A stretch of 64,000 nucleotides of DNA from Lepisosteus oculatus. Taxonomy: Eukaryota; Chordata; Actinopteri; Semionotiformes; Lepisosteidae. The first letter of the stretch is position 1. Each line of letters begins with the position of its first letter. The position numbers were made by a program, and so were the translations under genes. Under the pieces are notes generated by a model. That model had not been told where the DNA came from, ran no database searches, and worked only from the letters and a program-made list of their open reading frames with translations. The stretch is taken from contig NC_090696.1 in NCBI RefSeq assembly GCF_040954835.1, positions 72,663,722 to 72,727,721 of the forward strand, written 5' to 3'. Below, one piece after another: positions 10,914-51,130 of this stretch.

Positions 10914-11056
10914 ACGTGCAATAGCGTTATCTCACAAGTACACATCTGGCTCACTGCCCACCCCTACGACTCTCTGCGACTCGCTACGACAAAATCAAAC
11001 TGGTGGGGGTGGGCAGTGAGCCAGATGTGTACTTGTGAGATAACGCTATTGCACGT
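10914..11056. repeat. Foldback element with a 51-bp perfect inverted repeat
   Basis: Left arm 10914-10964 (ACGTGCAATAGCGTTATCTC...) is the exact reverse complement of right arm 11006-11056 (...GAGATAACGCTATTGCACGT). The 41-bp loop contains CTACGACTCTCTGCGACTCG. Local GC is higher than in the flanks. The structure fits a young MITE or foldback transposon, or a recent inverted duplication. No transposase is present. Confidence 0.85.
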
Positions 11057-12638
11057 CATTGCGCAATACTAATTTGTTTACAATATTTGTTTAAAAGGTG
11101 TTTTATATTTTTAACTGTTTTATTTTTTTTTAAATCGTTCTATATTTATAAAGAGGAATTATGTTTTTGAAGATAATTATTTGTGGAAAACAATGCCTGT
11201 GTTACGTTTTTCGAGATGTTTACGTGATTGATCTCCGTGTTGTTTGTTTACTTTCATGCGGTGCTCTTCTTGTGCTTCAAGTGCTCTTGCACTCTTCCCC
11301 CGGTGAACTCGTAGAAAATACATTTCATTGGCAGCAACTACTGCTGCATGCTATATTGTTGTGCATTTGATAAATAAACTTTGATTGATTGTTTGTCTGC
11401 CAAAATGAGGCGACCTCGCGGTACTTTCGTGGCACAATACGAGATTTGGAACCATGATGAAAAGTCGTGAGGGAATCGTGAAGTTACCCTCGTATAATTT
11501 GACACCGTCTAGGACAGAAAAGGCAGCGAGATTCAACAAATTGCAGTCGATAAATTTGGTAAATTTCGAGTCCTGTTGCTTTAGAGGCACCTTTCAATTA
11601 GCACCTTATAAAGAACTGAAAATCGCAGCTGTCTTGACTTGGTGTCCTCTTAATTAGTTTATTTGGGTCATTAAGCCCTGGGAGGGAATGGAAATCAGAC
11701 ACACAGCACTCAATGGCCAGGGGTACCTACCCCTGTTCTACTGTATATATTTTCTTGTCTGAAGTAAAATGTGTTTTTTTTTGCAGGTTTATTGAAGGGT
11801 TATTTGTAGTCTGTTCTCCTTGGGTCGAAAATGAGTCTTGACAATAATGACCAGGTGGAATAAACATGGCCTCCCTCTCTATAAACGGACGTGTGTGGAT
11901 GCTGCCAGGGAATCCCCCTTCTGTCTGTTACATTACCCACGGCATCACTCGAGGCCCAGTATGGATTCCCCTTCGTCCAGAACTGTGTGCAGCCTACCCC
12001 GTACTTTCTTGTTTATCTACAGTGGAACAATTTAGCTCATAAATGTCAGAACGTCTGCCATTATAGCCAGCTCACAAAGCTTCTTCTCTGCTCTGCCTCT
12101 TGTTAAACAAAGGTGAAACAGCCATGTGAAGAACACAAGACAGCTTTATGAGAGAAAAGATGTAGGAGTGGAGTATGGATATCATATCAGGCTATGCCCT
12201 AAATGGCTGGGTGAGGTTCAGAAAAACTGGCAAGATTAATCTAGAAAGACTCCTATCCTGGAGCCTAGTCTGTGTGCTAAATTTAAATAAAGGTGTTTAT
12301 TATTCATATCAGGGATTCTCAATATTTTAAGTATACTGTATATATACACTGTTTAGTATCTAGTAAGATATTGTTATGTATAGACTTCAGCGCTTTTATG
12401 ATGTTAATAACTGTTGTCAGCAACAATATGTTCATTTTCAAAATACTGTGTCCTTCTCCCAGAAATGAATAATTTGTGGGAGAATCACATCAACAGCATA
12501 TTTCCTTGTCGGAACTCCTTCACTTCCAAATCTTTCTTCACGCAGATTTACAGAGAATGGAAAAGCCCGTCTGACACACAGACAGTAAATAGTGAAGGGG
12601 TAAATATAATTTTTAATCGTGTGTGTATCCATAAACTC
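11057..12638. other. Intergenic, possible retroelement debris
   Basis: The stretch 'gataaataaactttgattga' at about 11370-11389 resembles a retroelement tail or a polyadenylation region. Several 60-80 aa open frames in both orientations have no recognisable motif. No gene is called. Confidence 0.4.
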
Positions 12639-12669
12639 TGGGAATTTCCCATGAGATAGGAAATTCCCA
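12639..12669. promoter_or_regulatory. Inverted pair of NF-kappaB consensus sites
   Basis: TGGGAATTTCC (12639-12649) and GGAAATTCCCA (12659-12669) are exact reverse complements 9 bp apart, and each contains a perfect GGGRNNYYCC match (GGGAATTTCC). They lie 5.5 kb downstream of TNIP2. An enhancer role is a guess. Confidence 0.3.
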
Positions 12670-15600
12670 TAGATTTAAAAGCACTGTCTGTACGTCTTAC
12701 CCAAAGGCTGAGTGGTTTTTGGTTAAATACTATGTCATTATTGTTGTTGTTCATGTTGTTGTTTGGTTTGTCTGTTTTTTAATAGGAAGAGCTTATCTTT
12801 CAGCTGCTGTAGTTTGGGTGTACAAAACAATTTAGTCAATTACAGTATTTGTAAGGGTCTTGGTTAAGTGGGAAATCTGGGTTTTCCCAAAATGTGTTTC
12901 AAATACTGTGACTGCTTCAGGCAATCCTTAATGATAAGATATCTTGCCACAGATAATTCACTCCCATTAACTTGTCTTTAATCTCTATTTAAATATGTGT
13001 GCCTCATTTTAATAGACAAATCATTAACTATCTCCCTCATTGTTTAAAATATGCCTGTAAAACATGTTTAAAAACAGTTTTACCACATCACAGTTTTTTT
13101 TTCTCAGTAGTGTATACCAAAAGGGCAAAACATCCAACTTTCTCCAAGAAAATTATTAACCTGAAATGCAAAGGTTTGTTGTAGGAGTAACAAAGTGAAT
13201 ACCTAAAAACAAAAGTTGTCAAATTCAAAGGTCAAACATGAAAAATATGTTTTTTTCATTACATTTAGTTTGTTCATTCAAATTTCGGACACGGTTCTGT
13301 CAGTACAGTTGTATTTATTCCAAGTTCTGTTACACTTTTTTTTCAGTGTCATATGAACAGAGACTCTAGTGAGCCCAAGATTTTAGGAGATCATTCTGCT
13401 TTCACACTCCAGCAGTTTTACTTCACGTTAAAAATATAATAAAGTACTCCATGTAATTCATATCTTTTCCAAAGTCTTTGGCTGCTTTGTATAACACACT
13501 TAAACTCAAGGAACACTCAAGGGAAAAACCAAGGGGAATTTGAACACAAAATGTTTTTGGCAAACGGACACAGAAATTTGTAGGTCTATTTCAGAAGAGC
13601 ATTTCCTTCCAGTATCACTGATGCAACATGATATTTCCAGTAAAAATTGTAATTTAGGTAAGGTTTAATGACCATTACAATTGAATAAGCTACATATGCA
13701 ATGACAACATATGCAGCTTTATTTCTGCACGGATGAGATTTAAAAATGGTGTAGAAATATCACCCTCCTACTTGAAAAAAAGTGTAAGACTTTGTTTAGC
13801 GTGGGATGCAAACTAAGCCCTCCTTCCACCAGTGGGAGGTGTGCCGACCCCATCGAGTCATCCACGATAGGAAAAAAAATAAGAAAAAATCATGACTTTT
13901 GGCAAAATGTTGAGTAAAATACAAATCTAGCTCATTGACCACCTTGGAGCCCTGAATCACAAGGTACAAATATTGAAATATCCTTAAAGAGGAATTGGAA
14001 TTTCCCTGCTTTAATAACCTTCAATAGTCTATTTCCACTGAGGCCACCCCTTGGATTTCAAATCTGGAAGTCCTCAAGCTGTAAGGAGCCAAGCACAGCT
14101 ACAACGGAGCGCTTGCAGTTAGAAAACACGCTCAGGAGCTGCATTTTCGCTTCTTGCTCTAAACCTTCACAAAACATTAAGGAACTGTGCTGGAACGTGA
14201 CAATGAAGAGGCCACCTCTACAGCTTTCAGCACATCCTCGAAAATACAAATGGTTATTTCAGTGTATTGGAGATCATGATAACAGTAAAGAAAGAATGAG
14301 GGGCTGTAAAAGGTGCTGTAATCAGAGTTTATTACGAATACACGGTTTCCTTGTATTCCAATGGTAAAGATGTGTAACTAAATTGACACAACGTTGCTAT
14401 AAAGATCACACCATACAGTATATAACTTCAAGAGTCATTTGTACAGTGTAAGCAAGGTAAATGGGAATTTACATTGGAGTTTTTGTATTTTACCTGCACG
14501 AGCTCAATTCCCCCTCCGTGCTTTTTGTTCAATCTTTGTTTCAGTGTTTCGTATGACGTACTTGTATTTAACCACACACAAAGGCACGGGCTGAGAGGCA
14601 GGAAGTGTGAGATAACCCAGGAAGTTTAAAGATTAAAATATGCAGCCCTAAAAAGTTCCCTTTCTTCGAAGTAGGTGGTTCTGTGGACTCTGGATATATG
14701 ACGTGTGGCATGCTATCTTTAGAAAGCCTTTTCCTGTGTTCTTTACTTTTAGTTTTTAGGGCCTGTGTTATTTATGACAGAAAAAAACATCAGAAGAATG
14801 CGTTTACATCCCGTAAGCAATTATTTTGATTCATAAGAACCAAAGAACAATAAAATTCACTTCATGCTGTGCAATTTGTTTCTTTTTTAATGTTTTTGTG
14901 AAATGCATAGGATAGGATTTGTTATATATAGTTTGTATATGTTGATATATAAACAATTTTAGATAAAATACATGAAAGATACTAAAGGATATTCTGTATC
15001 TGTATTTTTCAGTTGCATCTAAATTTCACATTTGGATCTACAGAGGGTGGAGGAAGTTCAGTAACAGGGCTTTGAACGCTCATGCATCGAGACATGAAAG
15101 AAATAATCCACTTTTCATCTTTTAGAGACGTTTAACAAGCATCTAAGAGGAGCCCTTGGAGTGGAGGCTGGCAGTTTCAATTCTGATCACACATACACTT
15201 CACATTTGAGGCTGGCATGTCAAACAAACCATGACAGCCTCAAGAACAGAGACGATGAAATGACTTTTTTCTCTTCTACAGTATATGACATCACCAAACT
15301 CTACAACTGTCAAACAGCAATGAGTCACAGATTGGCTCCTGTATACTTGTAGTCAGTGAAATCATGAGGCACACATGATTTAAGCTTGAAATGCACCTTT
15401 CTCAAATACCAGTTGAATGCTAATACTTTTAAAAGCTGTCGTAGGATTATTGGGTAAAAAAACAAAACACTGAACCCAAAGAGTGTGTACTGGATCTCTG
15501 AAAACCATGTAATTATGAAATAAAAGGGAGCCAGACAGGGCTGAAAACTAGTCTGTGAAAACAAGAAAGATTAGTAATGAGAGGAAGTAAATCATCCCAT

Positions 15601-16013
15601 TCATTCATTCATTTGGTTGCCATTAGCTAACCATTCCTGGAGTCCCAGTTTCTCTCTCTTTTAAATTTAGGATCCATCAAGAACAGGATTTCTTTTTTAC
15701 AAGGTGATCTTAGAAGTATGCAACATTGCCGCTTTTGTAATTAAAGCACAAAGCAATATTTAATGATGACTGTTGCTGCTTTAACTACAGAAAGAAACAT
15801 CAGACGACTGTGAAAATCCTTTCTCGTTGTTCCTGACAATGTTTAAGAAGCTTTAAAAGGCTGGTACACAGGAAGGCAAAACAAGCGTTCTGTTTATGAA
15901 ATAGAAAAGGATTGGCCATTTGACTTTCTCAGAAATGCTTGCCAGCGAGATAAGGTAAATTTCCATTCTCCTTGTGATGTGTGTTGACTTCTTTCACCTT
16001 CTGTTCACTCAGT
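12670..16013. other. Intergenic, no gene recognised
   Basis: AT-rich sequence with scattered short open frames of no recognisable family. I see no repeat that I can name. Confidence 0.5.
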
Positions 16014-16215
16014 GGGAATGTTCCTACCTTGAGCTCTGGGATTTTTTCCAGCTCATCTCTTCCACTCCGCTAACAACTAAGAAGCCTTTCACAATGGTTC
16101 AGAACTTCATGGTGTTGCCCCCTGGAAAGATTTTGATAATTCGAAGCACTTTCACTTTCAAATTGAATTGAGCACGATGATTTCTTCGTGAAATGGGGGT
16201 GGGGGAGATGAAACC
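16014..16215 (+). repeat. Local duplication, block A copy 1
   Basis: This stretch is clearly related to 17462-17676 in the same orientation. Both contain TTGCCCCCTGGAAAGATTTT, 'cactttcaaattgaatt' (copy 2 has 'ttttcactttcaaattgaat') and a G-rich run before 'gagatgaaacc'. There is no consistent reading frame, so it looks like non-coding duplicated sequence or a local repeat family. Confidence 0.8.
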
Positions 16216-16539
16216 GATGAAGAATTTGTATCTCAGAGTCATGTGTTAGTAGAGGAAAGTACAGTGTACCCAGTGACCCGCCTCTGGATTGTGTTTGTAT
16301 ACTTCTCCACCTCATCTTCTGGGCAGTGGGGGTGCACCTAGGGGCGGTGCTGTACTTCAGTGGAAAATCAGCCGGATCTTCTTCTTATATGCCAAAGGGA
16401 TCCTTTGGGGGAAAAAAAGAGTTAAAAAAAGCAATTGAAAGGTCAGATATTTATACATCTAGTTACAGATAGATAGTATGGATCAATTAAATATACCCCT
16501 GCTTTGGGGGATAGTCAGAGATTATTACAGTTCTGTGTT

Positions 16540-16635
16540 AAAGGGTTGCTAATCATTAAACGGGGAAGAGTGATGTATTTTTAAGTTGAAACCTTTGAAG
16601 CAGACAGGTGATTCCCCACTGAGAAGTTGAAGTGA
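16540..16635 (+). repeat. Local duplication, block B copy 1
   Basis: Related to 17210-17297. Shared landmarks in order are GGGTTGCTAAT, GGGGA-GAAGT, a run like AAGCCTTTAAA-C-TGACAG, and CCAGTGA-AAGTTAAA in diverged form. Similarity is weaker than for block A. Confidence 0.5.
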
Positions 16636-16982
16636 TTGAACCTGCTGAATGTCAAGTTTTGGTCCGATAAAAAAGAAAACCACCAGAAATAGGCCAATAT
16701 GGCTTAGCAATCAAGAGACGTACTTCCTAATAAAGCTGCAGGCTGGGCTTTCGTCACACAGTTTTGTGGCATCACAGGTATTTACAGTTGGCAGTTTCTA
16801 ATCCTGCAAGACATTGTAGCCAAGCACAGTTCATTATTGAGAGTCTGTCATCTCTGAGTCCCTGAGTCCCAACAGTTTGCAAAGATTTACATCCATCGTT
16901 TTCACACAGCCAGATGTACTGCTGCAGAAACCTGCTCATTAGCACTTTAGTTGTGAAGAGGGAGCTGCAAATTCACTGTGAG

Positions 16983-17050
16983 CATAAGAACATAAGAAAG
17001 GTTACAAACGAGAATGGGCCATTAGCCCATATAGCCTGTAGTGCTCACCA
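16983..17050 (-). mobile_element. CR1-like LINE 3' end fragment, copy 1
   Basis: 'cataagaacataagaaaggt' followed by 'tacaaacgagaatgggccat' is the reverse-complemented 3' terminus of a CR1-type LINE common in non-teleost fish and amphibians. Only about 65 bp is preserved. Confidence 0.65.
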
Positions 17051-17209
17051 ATGTTCATCAGTGCAACTGAATGTCATGGTGTGAGTAAATCCTCAGGTGG
17101 ACATGCCACCAGTGCAAATCCTGTTTAGCCATGAGCCACATTATTGTTCTAGGCTTGTTAAAAAGACAGGGTGCTCTACATTTTTTTTTTAGCTAGTCTT
17201 ATGGTTATT

Positions 17210-17297
17210 AAGGGGTTGCTAATTGCCAGTTGGGGAGAAGTATTATTATAAATAAATGGAAGCCTTTAAACCTGACAGTTTCCAGTGAAAGTTAAAG
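17210..17297 (+). repeat. Local duplication, block B copy 2
   Basis: Diverged copy of 16540-16635. The order along the chromosome is A, B, B', A', all in the same orientation, so one simple tandem duplication does not explain it. Confidence 0.5.
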
Positions 17298-17461
17298 GAA
17301 GAGGGAGACCAAGGGTCACTTTTATGGATTTCAACTCCAACAAAATGTCAGCTCAGTATTGTTCTCCACATCTGATCTGAATGTGCATTTATATCCAGTT
17401 TCAATTCCATTAAAAGGTAACACCCATTAAAAGCAGCCTTCTGCAACCTGCTGCTGTTCAT

Positions 17462-17676
17462 GGGGGAATATTACTCCTTTGAGTTCTGGGTTTTTTTTCC
17501 AACTCATCTCTTCCACTCTGCTAACAACTACACAGCCTTTCATAATGGTTCAGAACCTCTGGGTGTTGCCCCCTGGAAAGATTTTGATAACATGAAGCAT
17601 TTTCACTTTCAAATTGAATTGGAACGCCAAGATTTTTTTTGGTGACGTGGGAGTGGGGGGGGGGGGAGATGAAACC
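17462..17676 (+). repeat. Local duplication, block A copy 2
   Basis: Second copy of 16014-16215, about 1.45 kb downstream. It has an expanded G run at about 17655-17666. The open frames over both copies differ in length and sequence on both strands, which argues against coding function. Confidence 0.8.
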
Positions 17677-20600
17677 TAAAATTAATTGAGAGCCAAGTCT
17701 TATTTGACAGGGGTTAGAGGGGGCATCAGGGGATGGGGTGTTGGAGTGGTTGAACAGTCTACTCAGGGGACACATCTCTGTATTGAAATGATGCCAGTTC
17801 TTCCTAAGCTTTTTACTGTGGACTTATACCCATAAACGGCAGATTTGAAAGATGCAACTCTGTTTACGTGTATGGTAACAACACTTCTGAAAGTGGATGA
17901 CCCAAGGACTGTGACCACCTCTTTGTTTTTTATTTGATTTTGTGGAACCCCAAGTCCTGTGAGTCATACCTAAGCTCTAGTTTCAGCTCTTATCTGTGAT
18001 GTAACAGATGGAGACCTACTTTTCAAATACTTTCAGGATGAGACTAAGTCACTAATTCACAGACTGTGCAAATGAGACACTCAGCAATGCTAGCAACCAC
18101 TAAGTCTGAGAAGGAACTGTGGATGTTCGATTCCATCTATAAATTTTGTTTACATTTTTGTTAAAGTAAGATTCACAAGTCAGTTCTACTGCACAACTGA
18201 ATTGTATCTGATCTATAACTTCGGAAAGGCCTATGACGAAGGTCACTTGTCCCAAGAGCATAGTATTTTAAAGAAGCTGGCAGTCATGTCCACCCTACCC
18301 ATGCAGTACAACCATGGAAAAGATGTCAGTATATGACAGATCTGGCATGTTTGAGTAAAGCGACCCATGACACTTTAACTGTATTGAGCTTCTCTGTGCT
18401 AGTTAGGACAAAGAGAATAAAGACAAGAGTTTTCTTTGACTTCATCATACAGGCACCACCCCAAAATCATGACTTTTTACAATTTGTAAGTTGTCAATGA
18501 TGACATTACAAATATACGCTGGGAACAAAGAATCTAAAATTGTCTCCATACGTGTGTATTTGAAAAAGGTTGTTCAGTCTATATTGCAGGCAACCTGAGG
18601 TCTTTCATACCACCTAGAGGCCACAGATGGCATGTCTTAAAGGATGATGGACCAGCATTAGGTTAAGGGCCCAGCCTCAATCTCTGACAATGAGCCAATG
18701 AGGTCAGAGGGTGTATGGGACAGCCCAAAGTCATTTAAAGGCCATCTATATCCTTCAACAACCCATTCTTTAAATCAGAGGCGTTTTAAAGTGGAATGGT
18801 AGCTGGTTACTATTTCAGCTGCAACACCATCCATGAGTTTGCAGAGGCAGTGGATTCCTGCAGCCAACTGCAAGAAAAACATTCCAGACAAGACCAAAGG
18901 ACCTACCAGAATGGAAACTAGACCAAACTGAGAGACCAGGTGTCACCAGCAGTTACAGACTTGAAGCGTCTTAGGACTAGCACCTGGGAGATTAACGTAC
19001 AGCTGTGTGTGGAAGTGAGGTTAATATATGCACGGAAAGGCATCTTTCTTTCCCTTTTTACAAAATATCAATCACATTACTGTCCTAATAATTGATGACA
19101 CTGCTAAAGTTTTTAATGATTTCTTAATGTCATTTACCCGAAGAAAACAGCCATAAAAACATCTATAAGCATTTTAAACACCAGCATTTGGACAATTCTA
19201 TTCCTCATTTTTTTCTATTTTAAGGTTCGAAGATCCCTTAATGATTTATTGGACTTACACAAATGCTCATAAACCATTTCTTTTGCTTTCTGCCTCGATT
19301 TCATCATAGGTGTGCTTTTCTTCTTCTTAGGCTGTGGATTTTGCCGTCCTGCATTTTGGAGCCCATCTAATTCAGGTCTTGAGCATTCACGTTTTCACTG
19401 CAACCTTAGTCTTCCCTCTCCTTTTCTATTACCGATTCTGTGATTTAACACTTACCCTTTTGCCTGGCGCATCTTCTTGTGCTCAAAATACCTCGCTCAA
19501 TCAGCAGTATTCCTCACTCTGACATTTCTGACCATATCAACCTGATTTCCACCTTCCCATCTTGCATTTTTAAACCAGTGTACCAAATGTTTCCAATTCT
19601 AACCATCCTTGGAACTTCTTTTTTTCTGTGTCCTCTGCTCCAATCTCTGCTCCGTACAGGGTAATCAGATGTGGTTTTACAGTACATAGTGGCAGACTTG
19701 AAGTAAATGATTTCATGTTTGGATTGTGAACAAGAAAGTCAACCTCAATTCAAATTGAGATTTAACAGACATTAAATAGCATCTCAGAAACAAAGTAGAC
19801 CAGTTACTCTCAAGCCTTTTTGAAAGTTTAAAATATTTATAAGCAATATACCAAAAAGCACATTTTTTGTGCTTAAGTCACCAAGCATTGCTCATTTCTA
19901 AATGGAGACAGATTTCTGAAGTTCAGTTTGCAGTGAAATGGTATCTGCAATACTACGTCTCAGACTACATTCAAATATATTTTCGCATAAAGTATGCTGT
20001 TGCATACTCTAAAATACTACTCTGAGTATTAGACAAATTGAATGCCAATAATCTCTTTAATTTATGTAGTACCTGCTTTAATTGGCGAAAACATCTACCT
20101 CACTGCACACAATGATCAAGATGATCCTCATCAAGATGTACGCTACACACACAGGCAAATTTCCTTAATTTTTTATCTTGAAAAAAAATGCTGCAAAGGT
20201 TATTTTAGAAACTCCAAAAGGAAACTTGAATATTTTCAACAGAAGTTAAGGTTTTATGTGCTATACCTATATTCAAACCCACAGCAATGAGTGCCTTTGG
20301 GTTACTTCCAGCGAATTCAGTCTGTCTCACTACACTGGAAATGCGAAGATGTCATGTTTCCATTGCGGCAAAAACTCTGGATAAGTTTAAAAAGTGAGTT
20401 TCTGACACTGTAATGTCTACTTTTCTTTTGATTATGCATGCATGATGCAGTAAAATCAAGAAATTTGTCAGGGTGATTACTCAGACACTGTAAGGGGGTG
20501 AGATTGAAGCTACATATCTAGCTTAAAGTGTTACCTTTAAAGTGACTATCCAGGGGTGTGTTGATTAATAAAGTGTGCTATTTGGGATTTCCATAAGCAT

Positions 20601-21264
20601 GTTTCTAAATGTTATTTTCCGCAAGCATGGGGTAAATAATGTAGAACACTTTTTGCTAAAACGGTTCTGAAGCACATGTATAAATAATAATAGATTTACA
20701 GTATTCTGAAAAATTAATCTTAATCTTTTAAGGGAGCATTAAGACTAAACCCTTTGCTGCAATAAAAAATGTAAAATAACAAGCACAATATCTTTTCATG
20801 AACAGTGAAAGGAATAAACATTCAGGACACAGAGGAATCTTCCTGCCATACTACTGTATTCCATCTTTCAAAAAAGAAAGACAAGATTTTTAATATTACT
20901 TAACAATATGTTAAAAAGTAGCCAGTTTGGCTTCAGTGTTAATACAATATACACTCTATAACAGGTTCGATAGTGTGAGTACTGTTCTTTTCTTAAATTC
21001 CATTCTGCAAGTAATCTGATACAAGCTGGCTACAGGTCAAGAAGAAAAAAAAAACACATAACTTGAACACTTTTGAACAGTGGATTGTGAGACAAAAAGA
21101 AAAATGCATTGTCAAGTATCAGCCCTCCTTCTTTTTTAAAACCTTATTGTGTAGAAAGCTGGAGTAAAGTAGAGTGATACTGACCAAGCCCATTCCCTTG
21201 TCAGCAATCTGAAAGAAGTGCTGGATGCATGTGTGATAGAAGCCACAGTTACAGTGAAAAAAGT
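17677..21264. other. Intergenic, no gene recognised
   Basis: I found no exon or nameable repeat. The region 19240-19660 has two overlapping short frames, one containing HSDISDH, that faintly recall a LINE endonuclease, but this is too weak to call. Confidence 0.45.
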
Positions 21265-21270
21265 TTTAAT
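21265..21270 (-). terminator. Candidate polyadenylation signal of FAM193A
   Basis: TTTAAT on the + strand reads ATTAAA on the gene strand, about 395 nt beyond the FAM193A stop. No AATAAA appears on the - strand between here and the stop. Usage is not shown. Confidence 0.35.
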
Positions 21271-21660
21271 GGTTTCTTTTTGGAGGACCTTCATCCAAAC
21301 AGAACGTAAGCAGCCTGGACTACTATAGGTGGGGGAGGGAGGGGGAAGCCAGAATAAATCTGAACAAAAGTCATTTTATGTTCTAGCTTCATCAGGATAT
21401 GGCTACAGTCAAGAGAAATGTCCCACTCACAGACTACAAGCACACAAGCAAACAAATTCAGGTAGAAAGTAGCTTTTGTTTTGTTTTTCTTTTTTTTCAG
21501 TTCTGCAAGAATATCAGGCCAAACGGGTTCTTCACAGACCCTCGCAGCAACAAGGACAAGGCAAGGCAGCAGAAGCTCAGAGGCCAAAGGAGCTTCTAGC
21601 ACAGCAGGGCTGAGTCAGCAGTCAGTGATTGGTTCCTGCCAATGTCTTTTTGTATGGTTA
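21271..21660 (-). other. FAM193A 3'UTR (minimum extent)
   Basis: Non-coding sequence between the stop codon and the candidate ATTAAA. It may extend further if a more distal signal is used. Confidence 0.4.
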
Positions 21661-49206
<27,546 letters not shown>

Positions 49207-49560
49207 TTTCGTTCCCCCTTCCCTCTGAAGTCACAGGCAGTCTGCCGTCTGTCGAAACGCTGCCCGCTCGGTAGATTTCTGGCTCGCACCTTCACCTCGA
49301 AAGGCTGTTATAAGGAATCCAAAATATCCAGTCACTCTTGTTCCTCCACAGAGCTAAGAGACTTCAGGTTCCAACATGGCCGGCCCAACAGGAATGGGAT
49401 GCTAGGGCTCACGTCCCCGCGCGACTGCGTCGTTTGCGTCATCTGCCCACCCTCGGGCTTTATGGGAAATGGTGTTTTATCGGCCCCATTCTGCCCACCG
49501 GGTCCCGTTGTTTTCCAGGTCGCCACGAAACTACAGCGCCCCAAGATGCATTTCGTTATT
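49207..49560 (-). promoter_or_regulatory. FAM193A GC-rich promoter / 5'UTR
   Basis: A GC-rich, CpG-containing stretch in an AT-rich setting, immediately upstream of the start codon. It contains ACATGGCCGG-type sequence near 49374-49383 reminiscent of YY1 promoter sites. Open frames on both strands here (up to 195 codons on +) are explained by GC-richness. Bidirectional transcription is possible but not shown. Confidence 0.55.
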
Positions 49561-50859
49561 GACATTGCCCGATGGGCGTTCGAACTTGATGGTTGTAGTC
49601 TTTGGAGTTTTTTTTTTATTATTTCAGTTTTAGGGAAATTGTAACAGGCAGTAAAATAAACTACAGGTTTTAGGACCAGAATGAAGACGCATACAATAAT
49701 ATACGTTTAGCGAGTTTCCTCCTGTATGCTGTCAAGGGTTATATAGAATTCAAATAATTTCAACTTTTCAAATTTATGTAGCTGGTAGTACGCACTCTAG
49801 TGGTGAAAGTCTAGGAATATCTTGTGGGTTGTACCTTTAACAGTTTCACACACTTGAACTCGTCATGCAAGTGACAAATGTTAAGTTTCTTGAATGACTG
49901 AAGCGCCAGTGGCAAAAAACAGAACTATTTGTGCGAACGTTATTACCTGGAAGCAAAAGCGCAAAACAGTGCATAAAAAAACTACAGAAATGTTTCCATG
50001 GCTTGTCAATAACAAAACGCCTTTTTAATTATTTTCATTATGTGCTAAAATTGATTCAGAAATTCAAACAATGCTAAAAAGAAAAATAATTTGTCAATCT
50101 GGCTTCTCATTAACTTTTTACCGTCAGGCCAAAATTAAGGTAAATTGTTTTCTGCTGCTGTGTCATCCCACCCGATGTCACGCAGTTTCAAAGTTGTCTT
50201 TTTCAATGTTGTTATTTGATTAAGTGGCTTCCAGTCCAGTTCTATAGCTATATCTCTCAGTCCCTTTTTGATCGCAGTGTTTCTAGAATAGACTCCGAGA
50301 TGCAACGACCCTCACCAAGACAAACGCATTTCCGATAATGGTATAGATCGATCAGCGGATATCGTTTCCGGTATTTGCTCATTGTGCTTTGCTCTTTGAC
50401 ATGCAGCCAGAAAAAGAAGAATGCTTGCTAATCGCGTTAATTACAGTCTCGAAAATGAATCCATCTTAATTCATTCTAATCCGTCTTTTGGAGGAAAGAT
50501 GTCCTCAATACAACCCTAACGTGAATAGAAAATGAACACTAAACAATTAATAGAGATGAGCCAAAAGCCCCCCCTTTGAAAATCATCTGTATAGTATATT
50601 ATGCTTTACGATTTCTGAAGCATAATACGCTATACACAGCATTTCTGCGGTTTTGAGATTTTGAGTTTTAGGTTTAAAAGCGCATGTTTTAGCTAAAATA
50701 AGAAAGGGAAGCTGATTTAATTTTTAGATAATACGAGGAAACAATAAAAATGGAAATATAAAATTAGGATATATATATATAGTTACTTGTGTAGAATTTT
50801 AACTATATGTAATTAATGTTTAATGTTAAATTATACAATTCAGGATACTGTGTGCATGT
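49561..50859. other. Upstream flank of FAM193A, no gene recognised
   Basis: AT-rich sequence. I looked for the neighbouring RING-finger gene RNF4, which lies on this side in human, and found no trace of it here. Confidence 0.5.
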
Positions 50860-51130
50860 TACATCCAGTGGAAAGAGACCAGACACAGTACATACCCAGG
50901 CGTCAAGGAAAGTCTCACTCTGACAGGCTTAAAGTACTGAACGTTTTCAGTCTTGAACAGAGAAGACTACCAAGGGATCTGGCCTATGTATTAAATCCTC
51001 GAAGGCACTGACCAAGTCAACCCAAAGAACTTATTCAAAATCGGCAGTGAAACACAAACGAGAGGACGCAGATGAAGTTACTGGGAAGTGTATTTAAAAC
51101 TCAGAACAAAGTGGCGTCACACGAGTGAGT
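50860..51130 (+). mobile_element. CR1-like LINE reverse-transcriptase C-terminus, decayed
   Basis: The frame reads ERDQTQYIPRRQGKSHSDRL then KVLNVFSLEQRRLPRDLAYV, the typical end of CR1-type reverse transcriptases (...IPG...YEERLK.L.L.SLE.RRLRGDLI...). Downstream, 'ggcactgaccaagtcaaccc' and 'ggaagtgtatttaaaactca' continue the same element after a stop. Truncated and inactive. Confidence 0.75.

Noticed and set aside
11161..11657. Several overlapping frames after the foldback element
   Set aside because: Two + frames and one - frame compete with no recognisable domain; possibly retroelement debris.
19240..19664. Possible LINE endonuclease fragment (HSDISDH)
   Set aside because: Only one short motif in broken frames; not enough to claim.
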